From positions 7,758,501-7,822,500 of the forward strand of contig JAYKKT010000064.1 in the NCBI GenBank assembly GCA_036023115.1: a DNA stretch of 64,000 bases, written 5' to 3'. This DNA comes from Brasenia schreberi. Lineage: Eukaryota > Streptophyta > Magnoliopsida > Nymphaeales > Cabombaceae. The notes under the pieces are model-generated. The model did not search any database. It was not told the origin of the DNA and worked only from the letters and a program-made list of their open reading frames with translations. Shown here in pieces: positions 1 through 11,249 of this stretch (its first letter is position 1; each line of letters begins with the position of its first letter). A program made the position numbers and the translations under genes.

Positions 1-718
1 AATGAATCATGCTCTTTTTTTATTACTTTAATCTCTCTCTCACTGCTTAATTCTTTGCATAATACGTCATGTTTTTTACTTTATTATCTTTATCGTTCTC
101 TTAAACATCAAACATTTAAAATATAAAGTATATTTAAACACAAATAGAATTTAAGCATTCACCACCACCTCCATCTTTTATAATTTGTCCCAAAAAAGCA
201 CATTTTCAAATTATAAGTGGAGTGGCATCGATTGACATGTGGCAGGTATCTTTCCATGGTACCTGACGGCTTATGTTTCCGACGGGAATAGAATTTCAGG
301 CTGATAGCGGAACCACTTGAATGACTGAGAAGTGGGGTATCCCGATGAAGGATTAAATGGAAATTAAGCAAAAAAAAGTAGGTCTTTTATCAGAAATTCA
401 AAATGCATCCATTTTTATAGTATGAAATTATTATTATTTATAATTTTTTAGTGACGAAAATGGAAGCACACTATTGCCGGCAATGTTGGGAGGCATCGAA
501 TCTTCTTATGAGAAGTCCACCTGAGCATTGAATGGAAAGATAGAAAATATCTTTGAAAAAAGCTAATAAAGTTAGAAAATTAGTATAATTTGGCTCAATA
601 CCTATAGTGAATTTACACATAACTGATTTAAGTAAGTCACTTTTCGGGTAGACCCTAACCTTTGAAAATAGTATATCTACATACATGGAGGCAACAAAAA
701 AGGACCTCAACCACATAG

Positions 719-833
719 AGCATGTCCAGAAATACAGTTACTTGTAATAGAACAGATTGGAGTTGACACGACACAAACACAAAACGATACAAGACAAAGC
801 ATGTCCAGAAATACAGTTACTTGTAATATAACA
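719..833. repeat. Direct repeat pair, about 36 bp
   Basis: Two nearly identical 36-base stretches beginning AGCATGTCCAGAAATACAG lie at 719-754 and 798-833, 79 bases apart, differing at about one position (TAATAG against TAATAT). No protein frame crosses them. They look like a small local duplication in intergenic DNA; nothing shows a function. The rest of 1-1130 is AT-rich and holds no gene I can support. Confidence 0.7.
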
Positions 834-1139
834 CCGCACATGAGCAAGACACAAATGACTACTCAAAGTAAAGTGAGGAGGAAATCATGTCATATTCACA
901 TGGACCTACTTGTGCAAAACAAGACTTCAACATAAAATGAAACATGATGAAACTATTATCAATACAACATTCTTTAAAAAAAACCCTAGATAAGCACAAC
1001 CCAAAAGCTTGTTCCAACTGTCCACAGAACAAAACACAAAATAGCACAAAACAAGTACAACCAATGGGGGATTCACTTTAGGGCCAAGTGAGGCATGCGG
1101 CTCACTCAAAATTTGAAATATTCATCACTCTCTCACGAT

Positions 1140-1215
1140 ACAACAATTAAGCATTTTCTCATACTAGATAGGTTGACTACATGAATTCTTTGTTTTCACG
1201 TAGTAGTTAACTCAA
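1140..1215 (-). mobile_element. Decayed RTE LINE 3' end relic
   Basis: The stretch at about 1150-1200 (CATACTAGATAGGTTGACTAC and the bases after it) is a mutated version of the conserved RTE 3' end seen at 17430, 28855, 31265 and 52655, where it reads CATACTAGACGGGGTCGGCTAC. Orientation is minus. No tail or target duplication is left, so it is an old fragment. Many differences are G-to-A or C-to-T, as expected for decay of methylated DNA. Confidence 0.6.
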
Positions 1216-1770
1216 TACGATTATGTCCCTCTATATAAAAAAATATAAATATTTTGTGGATATAAAATATAAGTGCATTTCACCTTAAATACAAGTGTGT
1301 CTCACCTTAAAAAAAAAATATAAAGAGAAAAAAAACTGTTAGACAATAAAACAACCAACATTATGCAACCAAAAGCGTTCCTCTGTTCGTATCCAGTTGT
1401 CCACCTAAAGTAACAAGAAACGGGACATGGTCGAAATGATCTATTTGCAACACGAAGAAGAAACGACTCACATAACTTAACCCGAACACGAAATTCTCAC
1501 CCTAAGTATTCAGTCGCTTTTTGTTATTTCTAAATAATAATGCAGAGAATTTTCATGTATGCATAGGAGACAAGATCCCAGGATCATAGCTGGCGGAGTA
1601 CTAACTATGCTCCACAAGTTTGACGTCACAGTCGATTTCTTGGGGCATTTTGATAATCTCATGATGTCACAGTAAGAAACCGGCGGCGGAATGTTTACGG
1701 CATTGGCAGGACGGCAATATCGAGATCCTTCCGCAATGATTTCGTCGAACTGAGTCGGGAGTCCTCCTGC

Positions 1771-1892
1771 TGCAGTTCTCTCTCAATCTGCAGTTTCTCT
1801 CTCTAAAGAAGGATCTACTGCCACTCTTCTCTCTCTACAATTCCTCTCCCAGGGGACGCATTTAAAAGGGAGGGAGAGAGAGAGAGAGAGAT
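1771..1892. promoter_or_regulatory. CT/GA-rich leader upstream of the PIP5K start
   Basis: TC runs (TCTCTCTCAATCTG, TCTCTCTCTAAAG) and a GGGAGGGAGAGAGAGAGAG run at 1868-1890 lie 180-300 bases before the PIP5K ATG. CT-rich 5' leaders are common in plant core promoters and 5'UTRs. No clear TATA box was picked out, so the promoter role is inferred from position and composition only. Confidence 0.35.
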
Positions 1893-2069
1893 TCATAACC
1901 CATTTCAATTGAAGCGGATTTATAGCATGTCTTCTTGCTTGCTGATCTCTCTCTCCGACCGGTGTGAGAAAGAGAAACAATCTGATCAGAAGGAGAGGAA
2001 ATGAGAAGTTGTAGGATAATTATTTGTCTCTCGTTCTCTCTGTGAATGCATGAATGAGAAAGAGAGGAA

Positions 2070-5000
2070 ATGAAGATGGGAGAAGTCGAAGACGAACTTC
2101 AGGAGTTCGTGCTATCGAACTCGGAACGGTTCTCTCGGCGCGCGCAGACGGCCAAAAGGGTCACCCCTACTACCTTCCTTTTTCCTCCGGCGACCATTGC
2201 AGCTGATGGTGGTCCTACAGTCGTTGAGATGGTACTCCAGAACGGCGACGTCTACAAGGGGGAGTTCGCCGGGAACGTCCCGCATGGCGTCGGAAAGTAC
2301 CTCTGGTCCGACGGGTGCATGTACGAAGGGGGAATGGAAGAACGGCAAGGCGTGCGGGGAAAAGGAAAGGTTCTCGTGGCCTTCGGGTGCGACCTACGAG
2401 GCGAGTTCACTGTGCGGACGGATGCATCGGATACGGCACCTTCGTCGGCGCCGACGGCGACACCACCTGCTGTTGATCCCATTGGGTCTCCGATCCGGAA
2501 GCTTTGCGGGTTCGGCGAGAAGCGATACGCTAACGGTGACGTCTATGAAGGTTCGTGGAGGTGCAATTTACAAGATGGTGAAGGGAGATACGTGTGGAAG
2601 AGCGGTAATGAGTACGTTGGGGAGTGATGGAAGGGTGGGGGTATTTCGAGGAACGGGGTTTTGGTGGTGGAGGAACGGAAACCGTTACGAAGGGAGTGAG
2701 GTGGGGAGAACAAGGGATTCCAGGGAAGGGGAAGGTGTTTACAGCTACGGCGCGATGGGAGCACGTCGAAGGGGAATTGGGGGAAGGAGTTTGTGGAACG
2801 AGGAGAGGGTGGTAAAAGAGGGTGTCGGTTGGATGGGTGTAATAAGAGTGTGAGTTTTTCCCAGGATTTGTATTTGGGAACTTGATGGGGAAGCTGGGGA
2901 TATTACTTGTGACATTGTTGATAATGTGGAGGCTTCTCATGTTTTATAGGGATGGTAGTGAATCTGAGAATGGTGGGAGATGGTGGTTTTGGTTTTGGTT
3001 TTGGTTTTGGGCAGTTGCAGAGGAGTCCATATTGTTCGGTTGATAGGGATGCTCACAGAAACCTGGTCATACTGTGTCAAAGGGGCATAAAAACTATGAT
3101 TTGATGCTTAATCTTCAATTGGGTATCAGGTATCTTATCTACATTGTTAGTTTCACACTTCAGTTTCAGTTTATTCAGTAACGGTTGGCACAAATTTTAT
3201 ATAAAAACAAAAAACATCAGTTGGTTAGCTCAATCTAGTAAAAATGCAAACCTCGTCAACTTGGCTGGGGTTCAAATCCAGCCAAAGTCTGTTTTGGTGG
3301 GTTACAAGTTGCTAGTTGAGCTTCTTGATTCCTGCTCCCTGACTCTAAATTTTTAAATAGCAGTTTTACACTTCAATTCAGCTTAGCATGCTTGTGGTTT
3401 TCTATGTTTTTTGAGGAATAATTGTTGGTTTGTTTTTTTATTTAGATATTCTATTGGAAAACATGCTTCTGCGGTGCTGCGAGAGCTTAGGCCCGCAGAT
3501 TTTGATCCGAAAGGAGAAATTCTGGACGGAGATTCCCGCCGGAAGGGTCCAAGTTTACGCCGCCGCATCAGTCAGTGGACTTCAGGTGGGAAGAGATACT
3601 GTCCCGTGGTGTTCAGGTGTGTCAATAAATTTAATATTTCTATATCACAATTTTTCTTGTGTTAATGATTGATGTTTTTTTTACTTTTTTTGATTTCTAA
3701 GCAAAGCAAGAGTTATGGTTGTGTGTATACTAATTATATGTACTATATCTTGGTGGGTACTTGTTTGTTTGTTGGGTATTTAGACATCTAAAGGGAATTA
3801 TTTACCATAGATCCCGCGGATTACATGCTTGCTATTTGCGGCAATGACACACTTAGAGAGATGTCTTCTCCTGGCAAAAGTGGAAGCTTCTTTTTACCTC
3901 ACTCAAGATGACCGGTTCATTATCAAGACCTTGAAGAAATCTGGAAGCTTCAAGGTTGGTTGGTGCTTTGCTAGCCTCTAGATTTCAAAATGCATTAAAT
4001 GTGATAAGAAAACTATAAACCTAAGTGTATTGAGTAAGGTAAATCACTTCTCACTTTCAGCTATTTGGTCACCATGCTTTTTTTTCTGGGTATTCAATAA
4101 TTAGTTGGTGGCCATATTCAGGTGCTCATCAGGATGTTTCCAAGTTACTATCAACATGTTTGTCAGTACAAGAACTCCCTCGTAACAAAAATTCCCAAGT
4201 GCATTGTGTCAAACCTGTTGAGAGTCAGAAGGTATGATTTCAAATTTAAATAAATTTGCAGTAAACTGATTTGCTGTCCAAATGCATGTCACAATGTAAT
4301 AGGAACATTTGCTTAATGCTATGAAAAATCAGACTCGGTTCATTGTGATGGGCAATGTATTTTGCTCAGAGCACCGAATACACAAGCGGTTTGATCTCAA
4401 AGGTTCATCATACGGGCGTTCAACGGACAAAGCCGTGGAGGAGATTGATGAAACCACCACCCTCAAAGACCTTGATCTGGATTTTGTGTTCCGACTTCAA
4501 GATCTTGGTTCCATCAACTACTTATGTATGTCGATGCTTTCTCAAAGTTTTCTCCATCGAAGTTTCAATTTAACTTGCAAACTTCGATTTTCTCACGACT
4601 GAATTGTGTCACAATCTACAGGCAAATCGACCATGATTGCCAATTCCTGGAGGCTGAAAGGATCATGGATTACAGTCTTTTGGTGGGCCTACATTTTTGT
4701 AACCCTTCTACACCTTCAATGCGCATTTCAAAGGATTCATTTTATTCTTCGTGTAAGTTGTTCGCTACAAGTGTATTTGACTGGTAAAATAATGGCCTTG
4801 TTTATTCTTTTTTATTTTCCTTACTTTTTGTTCCTGCAGGCGGAGGAAGACAAGATCTTGTTCAGTTTTTTCGAGGATAAACAGAGATCTCTGTCTGCTC
4901 GGTATTTCATCTCTTCTCGTTTCATATTTTGGTTTCACGGGGGTGACTGGAATCACGTTATTCTTGTTGTTATATCAGTCCTTTGTTTATTTTCTGAATT

Positions 5001-5690
5001 ATAGCTGTCAAATTTGAATTTGGTTGCCAAAATGCAAGATCTCTTGCTTGTTTTTCACTACATAGCTGCCATATGAATTGGTTTCAAAAACACAGACCTT
5101 ATCTGTTTTGGATGTGGGCGAGTGATTGAAAACCAGTTTTGAACCTTTGTTGATTCAATCAATTAAGGCTTAGCAATACGCTTAATCTTGTCTGGAAGTT
5201 TATCTTGTAGATAGGCTATCTTCTACTTTGGTGGTAGGAATTTCAATCTCATGTTGAAAAATTCACCTATAGTTTAAAAATTTTACAGCAACTTTGAAAG
5301 TATAAGATAAATTGTTCCATCTTTTCAGTTGAATTTTTATTATTTTCTTGTATTCATCTAGAATGATTCTAGTATATGCGTTTCATGTTCAGTAAAGCAT
5401 TGGCACGGCTTGGTGCGAACATGCCAGCGAGGGTCGAGCAAGTCAGTTGGAGAAGCGATTCTCTGTACATTGAATCAGATGGTGGTGGATTGCCTGCGGG
5501 CGATGTATATGATGTAATCCTTTACTTGGGGATAATTGACATACTTCAAGACTACAATATCAGCAAGAAGCTCGAACATGCCTACAAATCTATCCACGTC
5601 GATCCGACTTCAATATCAGCTGTGGATCCGAAGCTATACTCGAAAAGATTCAGGGATTTCATCAGCAGGGTCTTCATGGAGGATTGTTGA
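2070..5690 (+). pseudogene. PIP5K: Phosphatidylinositol-4-phosphate 5-kinase locus with frameshifts
   Basis: The intact enzyme makes PI(4,5)P2 from PI4P at the plasma membrane. Exon blocks in order: 2070-3129 (MORN repeats such as [20 protein letters not shown]; ends [15 protein letters not shown]), 3446-3616 (start of kinase core), 3784-3954 ([20 protein letters not shown]), 4122-4231 ([11 protein letters not shown]), 4303-4525 ([21 protein letters not shown]), 4622-4752 ([13 protein letters not shown]), about 4840-4901, and 5393-5690 ([15 protein letters not shown], final TGA). Most blocks are bounded by GT/AG. Exon 1 shifts frame at about 2330, 2398, 2440, 2500 and 2627 (TGA after VGE); further shifts fall at about 3540, 3890, 4190 and 4505. 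Homology resumes in another frame each time. It is either a recent intron-bearing pseudogene or a real gene with uncorrected single-base assembly errors; I favour pseudogene only slightly. Family identity is secure. Confidence 0.85.
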
Positions 5691-6374
5691 TCTCGATCAT
5701 GGTGGACTCAGCTAGCAACACGATGAAGAAGCTAAGATTGAGCGCATATCTTGGAGGAACTCTTGGAAGACATGTACGTTGGCTGGACGGAATCCTTGCG
5801 GCCGGATCAATAGGCGGGGCAAGGAAAGGCCTGTCACTCTCTGTGGGGTAAGATAGCGGAATTGGGATGATATTCTTTTGCTCTTTCCTTCTTTTTTTGG
5901 ATACCCGTATTGAGGTTTGGGTAGGTATTCAAATAATTGTACAGGTATAGAGTGTAAGCGAGAAACTGAGGAAGAAAAATATTTACAACAATGTGAAAGC
6001 TGGTAGAAAGGAAAAGATGTAGGGCCTTTGAAAAAGGTATAGAGGGTTGTTCCTATGATTATCCTCATTCCTCGTTATTTTTCGTCTTCTCTTTGGTCTC
6101 TCTCTTTATTCGATCAATAAAAAAATTATATATTAAATATGAATATAGAAAATACAATGGTATATTTTATTTTTTGAGATCTTAATTTTTATGGTTGATC
6201 GTGAAGATTGAACGGTAATAATGGTTGAAACAGATGAGGATTGAACACGGATTACTATTTCTCTCTTTATATATATATGCACAATATCTTTTAGATTATA
6301 ATTAGTACAAATATTTTTATATTTAATATTTAAATTAATGATAAATATTTGAATTATTTTATATTTTAGTAAAT
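5691..6374 (+). other. PIP5K 3' flank, then AT-rich intergenic DNA with a half MITE
   Basis: After the kinase stop there is about 400 bases of unique sequence with an AATAAA-like signal near 6116, a plausible 3'UTR. About 6170-6290 resembles the right arm of the MITE at 9084-9318 (GATTGAAC repeats followed by ATTTCTCTCTTTATATATATATG) and is taken as a half copy. No gene is seen here. Confidence 0.45.
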
Positions 6375-6392
6375 TAGATTAAATGTGAAGTA

Positions 6393-6439
6393 TTAGCCGA
6401 CTCCGTCTAGTATGGGAAAAGGCTTAGTTGTTGTTGTTG
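6393..6439 (+). mobile_element. 47-bp extremely 5'-truncated RTE insertion
   Basis: Only the last bases of the RTE LINE are present: CGACTCCGTCTAGTATGGG, then AAAAGGCTTAG and a (TTG)n tail. It is flanked by an exact 18-bp target-site duplication TAGATTAAATGTGAAGTA at 6375-6392 and 6440-6457, which shows a genuine retrotransposition event rather than a chance match. Confidence 0.88.
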
Positions 6440-6457
6440 TAGATTAAATGTGAAGTA

Positions 6458-8160
6458 CGATAATATTTTTAATTGTTGATTTTAAAGATAATTATGAAAA
6501 TATTTTTAAGATTATGTATCAAAAGTAATTATTATATATGTGTGTGTGAAGGAACTACCTCTTAAAGGAGAGCATGGAACCTTTCTTTCGGCATGAGGGA
6601 AGTTCTTTTATCTTTAAAAAAATTACTTTTAACCAAACTGTGCATGCAATAATAGCATGCTCTCATAAAACCATCAAAGGAATTTTTGAGGTTTCGAATG
6701 AAGCACGCTTTGAAGTGAATTGGCATTATATATAGAGAGAGAAAGATAAATATATAGAGAGAGAGGGAGCGTCATTGATTCACGAACAGGTAGACCATCA
6801 CAACGCAGACGCAGTGAAACAGAGTACACAGCGTTATGCGAATCTGTCAATCGGAACACTACTCCGGCGAGCCAGAAGACCACAAGTTTGCTTACTTCCC
6901 CCCGCTCATTAGTTGCCTTGCACAGAGACCGCCATCAGTCTTTTTCAAAGTCTGCTCCAATTCCCTTCCTCAATTCCCCTCGGTGTCTATTTCTTGTTTT
7001 CTTGCCAATGTCTCCTAGCCACCACTTAATGGTGACTGGAGGTGTCGGAATCGTGTTTCATGTTGAGTTTGTCTCTTGTTACTTTTTGTTCAAGCCAACA
7101 TGAAGCAGACCTTACTGTTTCTTGTGTTACTTTAAGTCATCGAGACATGTACTCTTCGTGTTGTCTCCCTTACAGGTTTTATATTGCTAGAAGTTTCATG
7201 TTTCACGTCATTTTGTGTTCGTATTACAGGTCAACTCAAACACGAGTTGTTTTTTTTGTTACTTTGGGGGGACACAGCATGGACCTTCGGGGTTGCGTTC
7301 TGCTGGGCCTCTTATATTGCCAGCCCCGGTCATGATCTTAGGATTTACAGCTTCTTAATACAGCTTTTTCACAAGTGATGGAAACAGTAGCAACTTCAAC
7401 ATTGGGAGATAAGATTCAAATACATCTTTTGCCAAGGAAACCAGTGTGCTCATAAATTCGCAATGCCGAGCATCAATCTCCCCTTGGGACTCCATTTCTA
7501 GTCCATTACAGCTTGTGTTGGGTGACCAGATGAGAATTATTGAAATTACATTAGCCCGAAAGTGGTGTTTGATTGTGAGGCCTTTGCCTAAGGAACTAGA
7601 ACTGGAAGCTTAGTTAGAGATCTTAATTTTTACTCAATTAGGAGATTGACCAAGGCCACCGTAGGCCTGGCCTCGTAATCAGACAACCCCTAAGTAACTA
7701 GTCCTTGCCTTCAACCCCTACTGTACCAAACAAGAACCATTAAATGAGATGGTTATATGTGGTCTGCAATTGATCGGAAGCATGTAAATCTACCACACGT
7801 TTTTATTTATAAGGAGCCCTTCAATAATGGCATCTTGTGCATTTGAGTTTTGTTTGAATGCATGAATGCATGGGTGAAGAAACTGAGCAGGGGCTGGTCA
7901 TGGCTCGTTAGTCACCTCAAAATGAGTTCCTCATATCTGGCTCATTTGAGCCAAGCCCAGCATGGACTGAACACGAGCTGAGTTAGAAGAGCTAAACATG
8001 AACTGCTCATTAAGTTAAATTGAAGCACAAGTTTTAGCATGTAGTTCTTATTAGAAAATTTAATTTCTTATGTCAAAATTTTAGATTTTGTTCAATTTTC
8101 TTGAAAATCTAAATTACACTATGCCCACCACATTAGTTCATATTAGTTTTAACATGGAAG
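6458..8160. other. Intergenic region without a supported gene
   Basis: Contains a GA-rich patch (about 6735-6770) and several short overlapping open frames at 6836-7380 with no recognisable domain or consistent splice pattern. A transcribed leader or non-coding transcript is possible but the sequence does not show one. From 7400 to 8160 I see nothing specific. Confidence 0.4.
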
Positions 8161-8164
8161 TGCT

Positions 8165-8267
8165 CAAGAAAAAGGGATTGTAGTCGTTATCAATATTTGG
8201 GGTTTAGCCAATGCCCCAAAATTAATTATCTGTAGAATTTGATTACGACTACAATCCCTTTTTCTTG
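8165..8267. mobile_element. Small fold-back element, possibly a CACTA-like end pair
   Basis: The 28-base arms at 8165-8192 (CAAGAAAAAGGGATTGTAGT and on) and 8240-8267 are inverted repeats with one mismatch. An inner TTGGGG...CCCCAA stem lies at about 8198-8220, so the whole 103 bases can fold as one hairpin. The outer CAAGAAAAA resembles the inner part of CACTACAAGAAA termini of CACTA transposons, with the terminal CACTA decayed. No clear target duplication is seen. Confidence 0.55.
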
Positions 8268-8369
8268 GCATATGGACTTAGGTTGAACCCTGGAAGATGG
8301 TCATCCCCAACCCAGATGGAACTCATGACCCTCATTAAACTTAAGGACCTTTGAGTCATCAATCCAGCC

Positions 8370-8475
<106 letters not shown>

Positions 8476-9083
8476 TTTGTAAGCAGAATTTTCAAGTTCC
8501 TACACCCCTGTATAAAAGATTCAAGGGCAGTCATTCTGTAAATAACAGAGAGATTTAAAGCTATGGAGCTCAACATCAATTTATGCTTGGGTTGACCTGT
8601 TTTTTACACGAAGATTAAATGACATGACATATGCACCATGTAAAGCACAAAATTGCTGAAAATTTTATACGCAACGTGAAAACCCAACAGGAATATGATG
8701 TATGAAGCCCTTATTCCACGGAATGTGACTGAAAATTCCCGAAGAGTCGGGTTTGTACTGTTTTTGAAATAAAATATTATCTGACACGACACAAACACAA
8801 CCTGAAAACACACACTGCCATGACTGAAAATATCAGGACGGTAAGCGATCTAGGTGGCTTCTTTTGACAGGAAAGAAAACCGGACGGGGTCAGGGGGGGC
8901 TTTTATAAATCATAGGTAGGGGCTGAAAATCCGGTCAATGGGTGGGGTCACTCACCTCTGGTCCGGGTCAAAATCAGGTTGACGCGCAATCGACCTAATT
9001 TTTGTTCAGGTTCATTGACAAGATCTGCGCACAACCTGAGTCGAGTCCAGATCGACAAATTGCTACAACTTGTTAATGTTTAC

Positions 9084-9318
9084 ATAGAGAGAGGGGCATG
9101 CGCTCAATCCAATAGATGATTAAACCTCTTAAAACATTTTCAACGTTCAATCGCAACGATAAATAGTGGAGATTTGAAATATGAAAAGTATAATGATACA
9201 CTCCATTTTTAATATTAAAATCTTCGTGATTGATCACAATGATTGAATTAAAATGTTTGAGGAGGATTGAACATTGATGATGATTGAGCATGGACCATTA
9301 TTTCTCTTTATATATATA
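9084..9318. mobile_element. MITE with long terminal inverted repeats
   Basis: The left arm (about 9084-9160, ATAGAGAGAGGGGCATGCGC..., with a CAACGTTCAATCGCAACGAT end) pairs imperfectly with the right arm (about 9228-9318) over about 75-80 bases. The centre is AT-rich and non-coding. Size (235 bp) and lack of coding fit a MITE; the superfamily is not clear. A right-arm relative sits at 6170-6290. Confidence 0.55.
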
Positions 9319-9783
9319 TGTGTGTGTGAAAATGGTATCTTGTTCATTTTTTACATATTTACTTACTGTTTTTAAGTAACATTAATGTAATCTAAACTTT
9401 TAATAAACTTTGAAAAAGTATAAAAGATATTATTATTATATTCATGTCAGTCAAAAGTAATGAATGTCAAAAATGATTAGGATCTAACCATTATATTTAT
9501 ATGTATAATAAAGTCGGATCCTACCCACCTCTTATGTGTTTACTCGTACTCATTCATTATTGTGAAATAATTATAATTTAAAAAAAATTGAGGATCTTCA
9601 CAAATAAACAAAAAACAATATTATTACATTCATTTCTCATTTATCCGATATTGCTTACCTTTATTTATTTTTTTGTCCATGAGATAGGATGATTGAAGTG
9701 ATAATACGAAAGCATAAATGTAAAGTACAAAGTATAATAGTGGTTAATTGAACGATAGAAATGATAGGTTTATCTTGATTCTT

Positions 9784-9817
<34 letters not shown>

Positions 9818-10293
9818 TGCTAAGTTAGACCATGCACTCAACCCTTATTGATAGAATGGTTGAGATTTTTTAATTTTTTTAGCGTCTAATTATGTTATAG
9901 CTACTGTAGACGGCTTGTAGAGAGTGGATAACTAATCCTGTAGGTAAAGGTAGAATTATGAGAGTGGCGGTGCACTAATATCGGGCTGAGCAAAAACAGT
10001 CTTTCTCTGTCAGTGTCGTCAAAGTAGCAAACCGGTCACCATCATGCTGGTGGAGACGATTGGGCGTGGGGTTCAGATAATTCGTCCTCCAATAACTCCT
10101 CTCTAAATACCCGCAGGGTAGGGGTTCTACTAGGTGGTTGAAGAAGGATATTACTTTCGTAAGCAAATGCGAAAAGAATGAGGTAGGACGTGGGGCGGCA
10201 TCTCAAATCCGGATCACACTTTGTGGCCGCTAATAATATGTCCGTGGCGTATGGAGGGTCACATCATGATCATCAAGATGTCGTTTAAGGAGT
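9319..10293. other. AT-rich intergenic DNA with TA microsatellites
   Basis: A broken (TA)n tract lies at 9782-9818. The sequence after it (ATGCTAAGTTAGACCATGCACTCAACCC) resembles the MITE arm at 9090. No gene or RNA gene is recognised. Confidence 0.4.
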
Positions 10294-11240
10294 TGTTGGA
10301 TTTAATATGTTAATTAAGTTGGGTTCATTAAACTCATATATTAATAACATTTACTTTATGTTGATATTCCAAATATTCAATTGATGCATCATTAATATAT
10401 CTAAAAGTCTTATAGTGTAAACTTGTGGAGACAAAGTTTAATCCTATATTGAATAATGAGACAAATCCACATGTACTTTTATATAATTGGTAGTTCATAA
10501 ACCTTGGTTCAAAGGACTTAGAGAGAACATGCTAGATCACACATGCACATGCGTGCGTCGTGTCGGGCCGAGCATGGAAATGGTCTTCGGTCTATCTTTT
10601 GCACAAAATATTTTTGATGTAACGGTTAAGAGTGCTTGTGCGTGCATTATTTGGATTGGATTCACAATCCGTGATCCAACACGCAACCTATAAACATGTG
10701 ATTATGGCTCCCTAGTCAGTATATTATGCGATTAGCCTCTCTCCTCCTGCCTCCATTCTCTCCTCTCCTCTATCTAAGGTGTTTCAGTGGTGTGACTCTT
10801 ACTACCGTCCTTCCCTACAGTCACAGGTGACTGAGGCATGGTCGAGGTCGACTCGAAGCCAGGTATGCATATTTTGAGCTGTGTGTACATTTTATCTTCA
10901 GAGAAAGGTGCAGATACTTATACGTACTCATAGTGAAACTCTGATTTCTCTAAGACAAGTCCATAAGGGTGACTCACATATATAAACTAATATTCTGATT
11001 TCTACTTCTGCTTTTGTTTTTTGTACAATTTGTTTATGGCTTACTTTGGATATGCGGTTATTTTATCTCTACGATTTGTTTATAAGATGTGTGTGCATTC
11101 TGATTTCTACTTCTGCTTCTATGTGTATGGTTTATCACAACAATCTTAAAGAAATCATAATTTATTGTAGTGAATATTCTACGACTACTACCCTATGACG
11201 TAAGGTCAACTTGACCTTGATGCCAAAAAAAATTATCGAT
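10294..11240 (+). mobile_element. Probable 5' LTR and leader of decayed copia H
   Basis: Begins TGTTGGATTTAATATG and has the composition of a Ty1/copia LTR, including the CACATGCACATGCGTGCGTC block and CT-rich patches. It ends shortly before the gag-like frame at 11268. The exact LTR end and primer-binding site are not clear and no second LTR was found, so the boundary is approximate. Confidence 0.45.
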
Positions 11241-11249
11241 CTCCATTTT

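Noticed and set aside
2982..3010. Four TTTTGG units as telomere-like repeat
   Set aside because: Too short and part of PIP5K exon 1, where it encodes Gly-Phe repeats.
6836..7378. Overlapping short frames as a gene
   Set aside because: No domain, no consistent splice signals and strong overlap between frames; not supported beyond chance.
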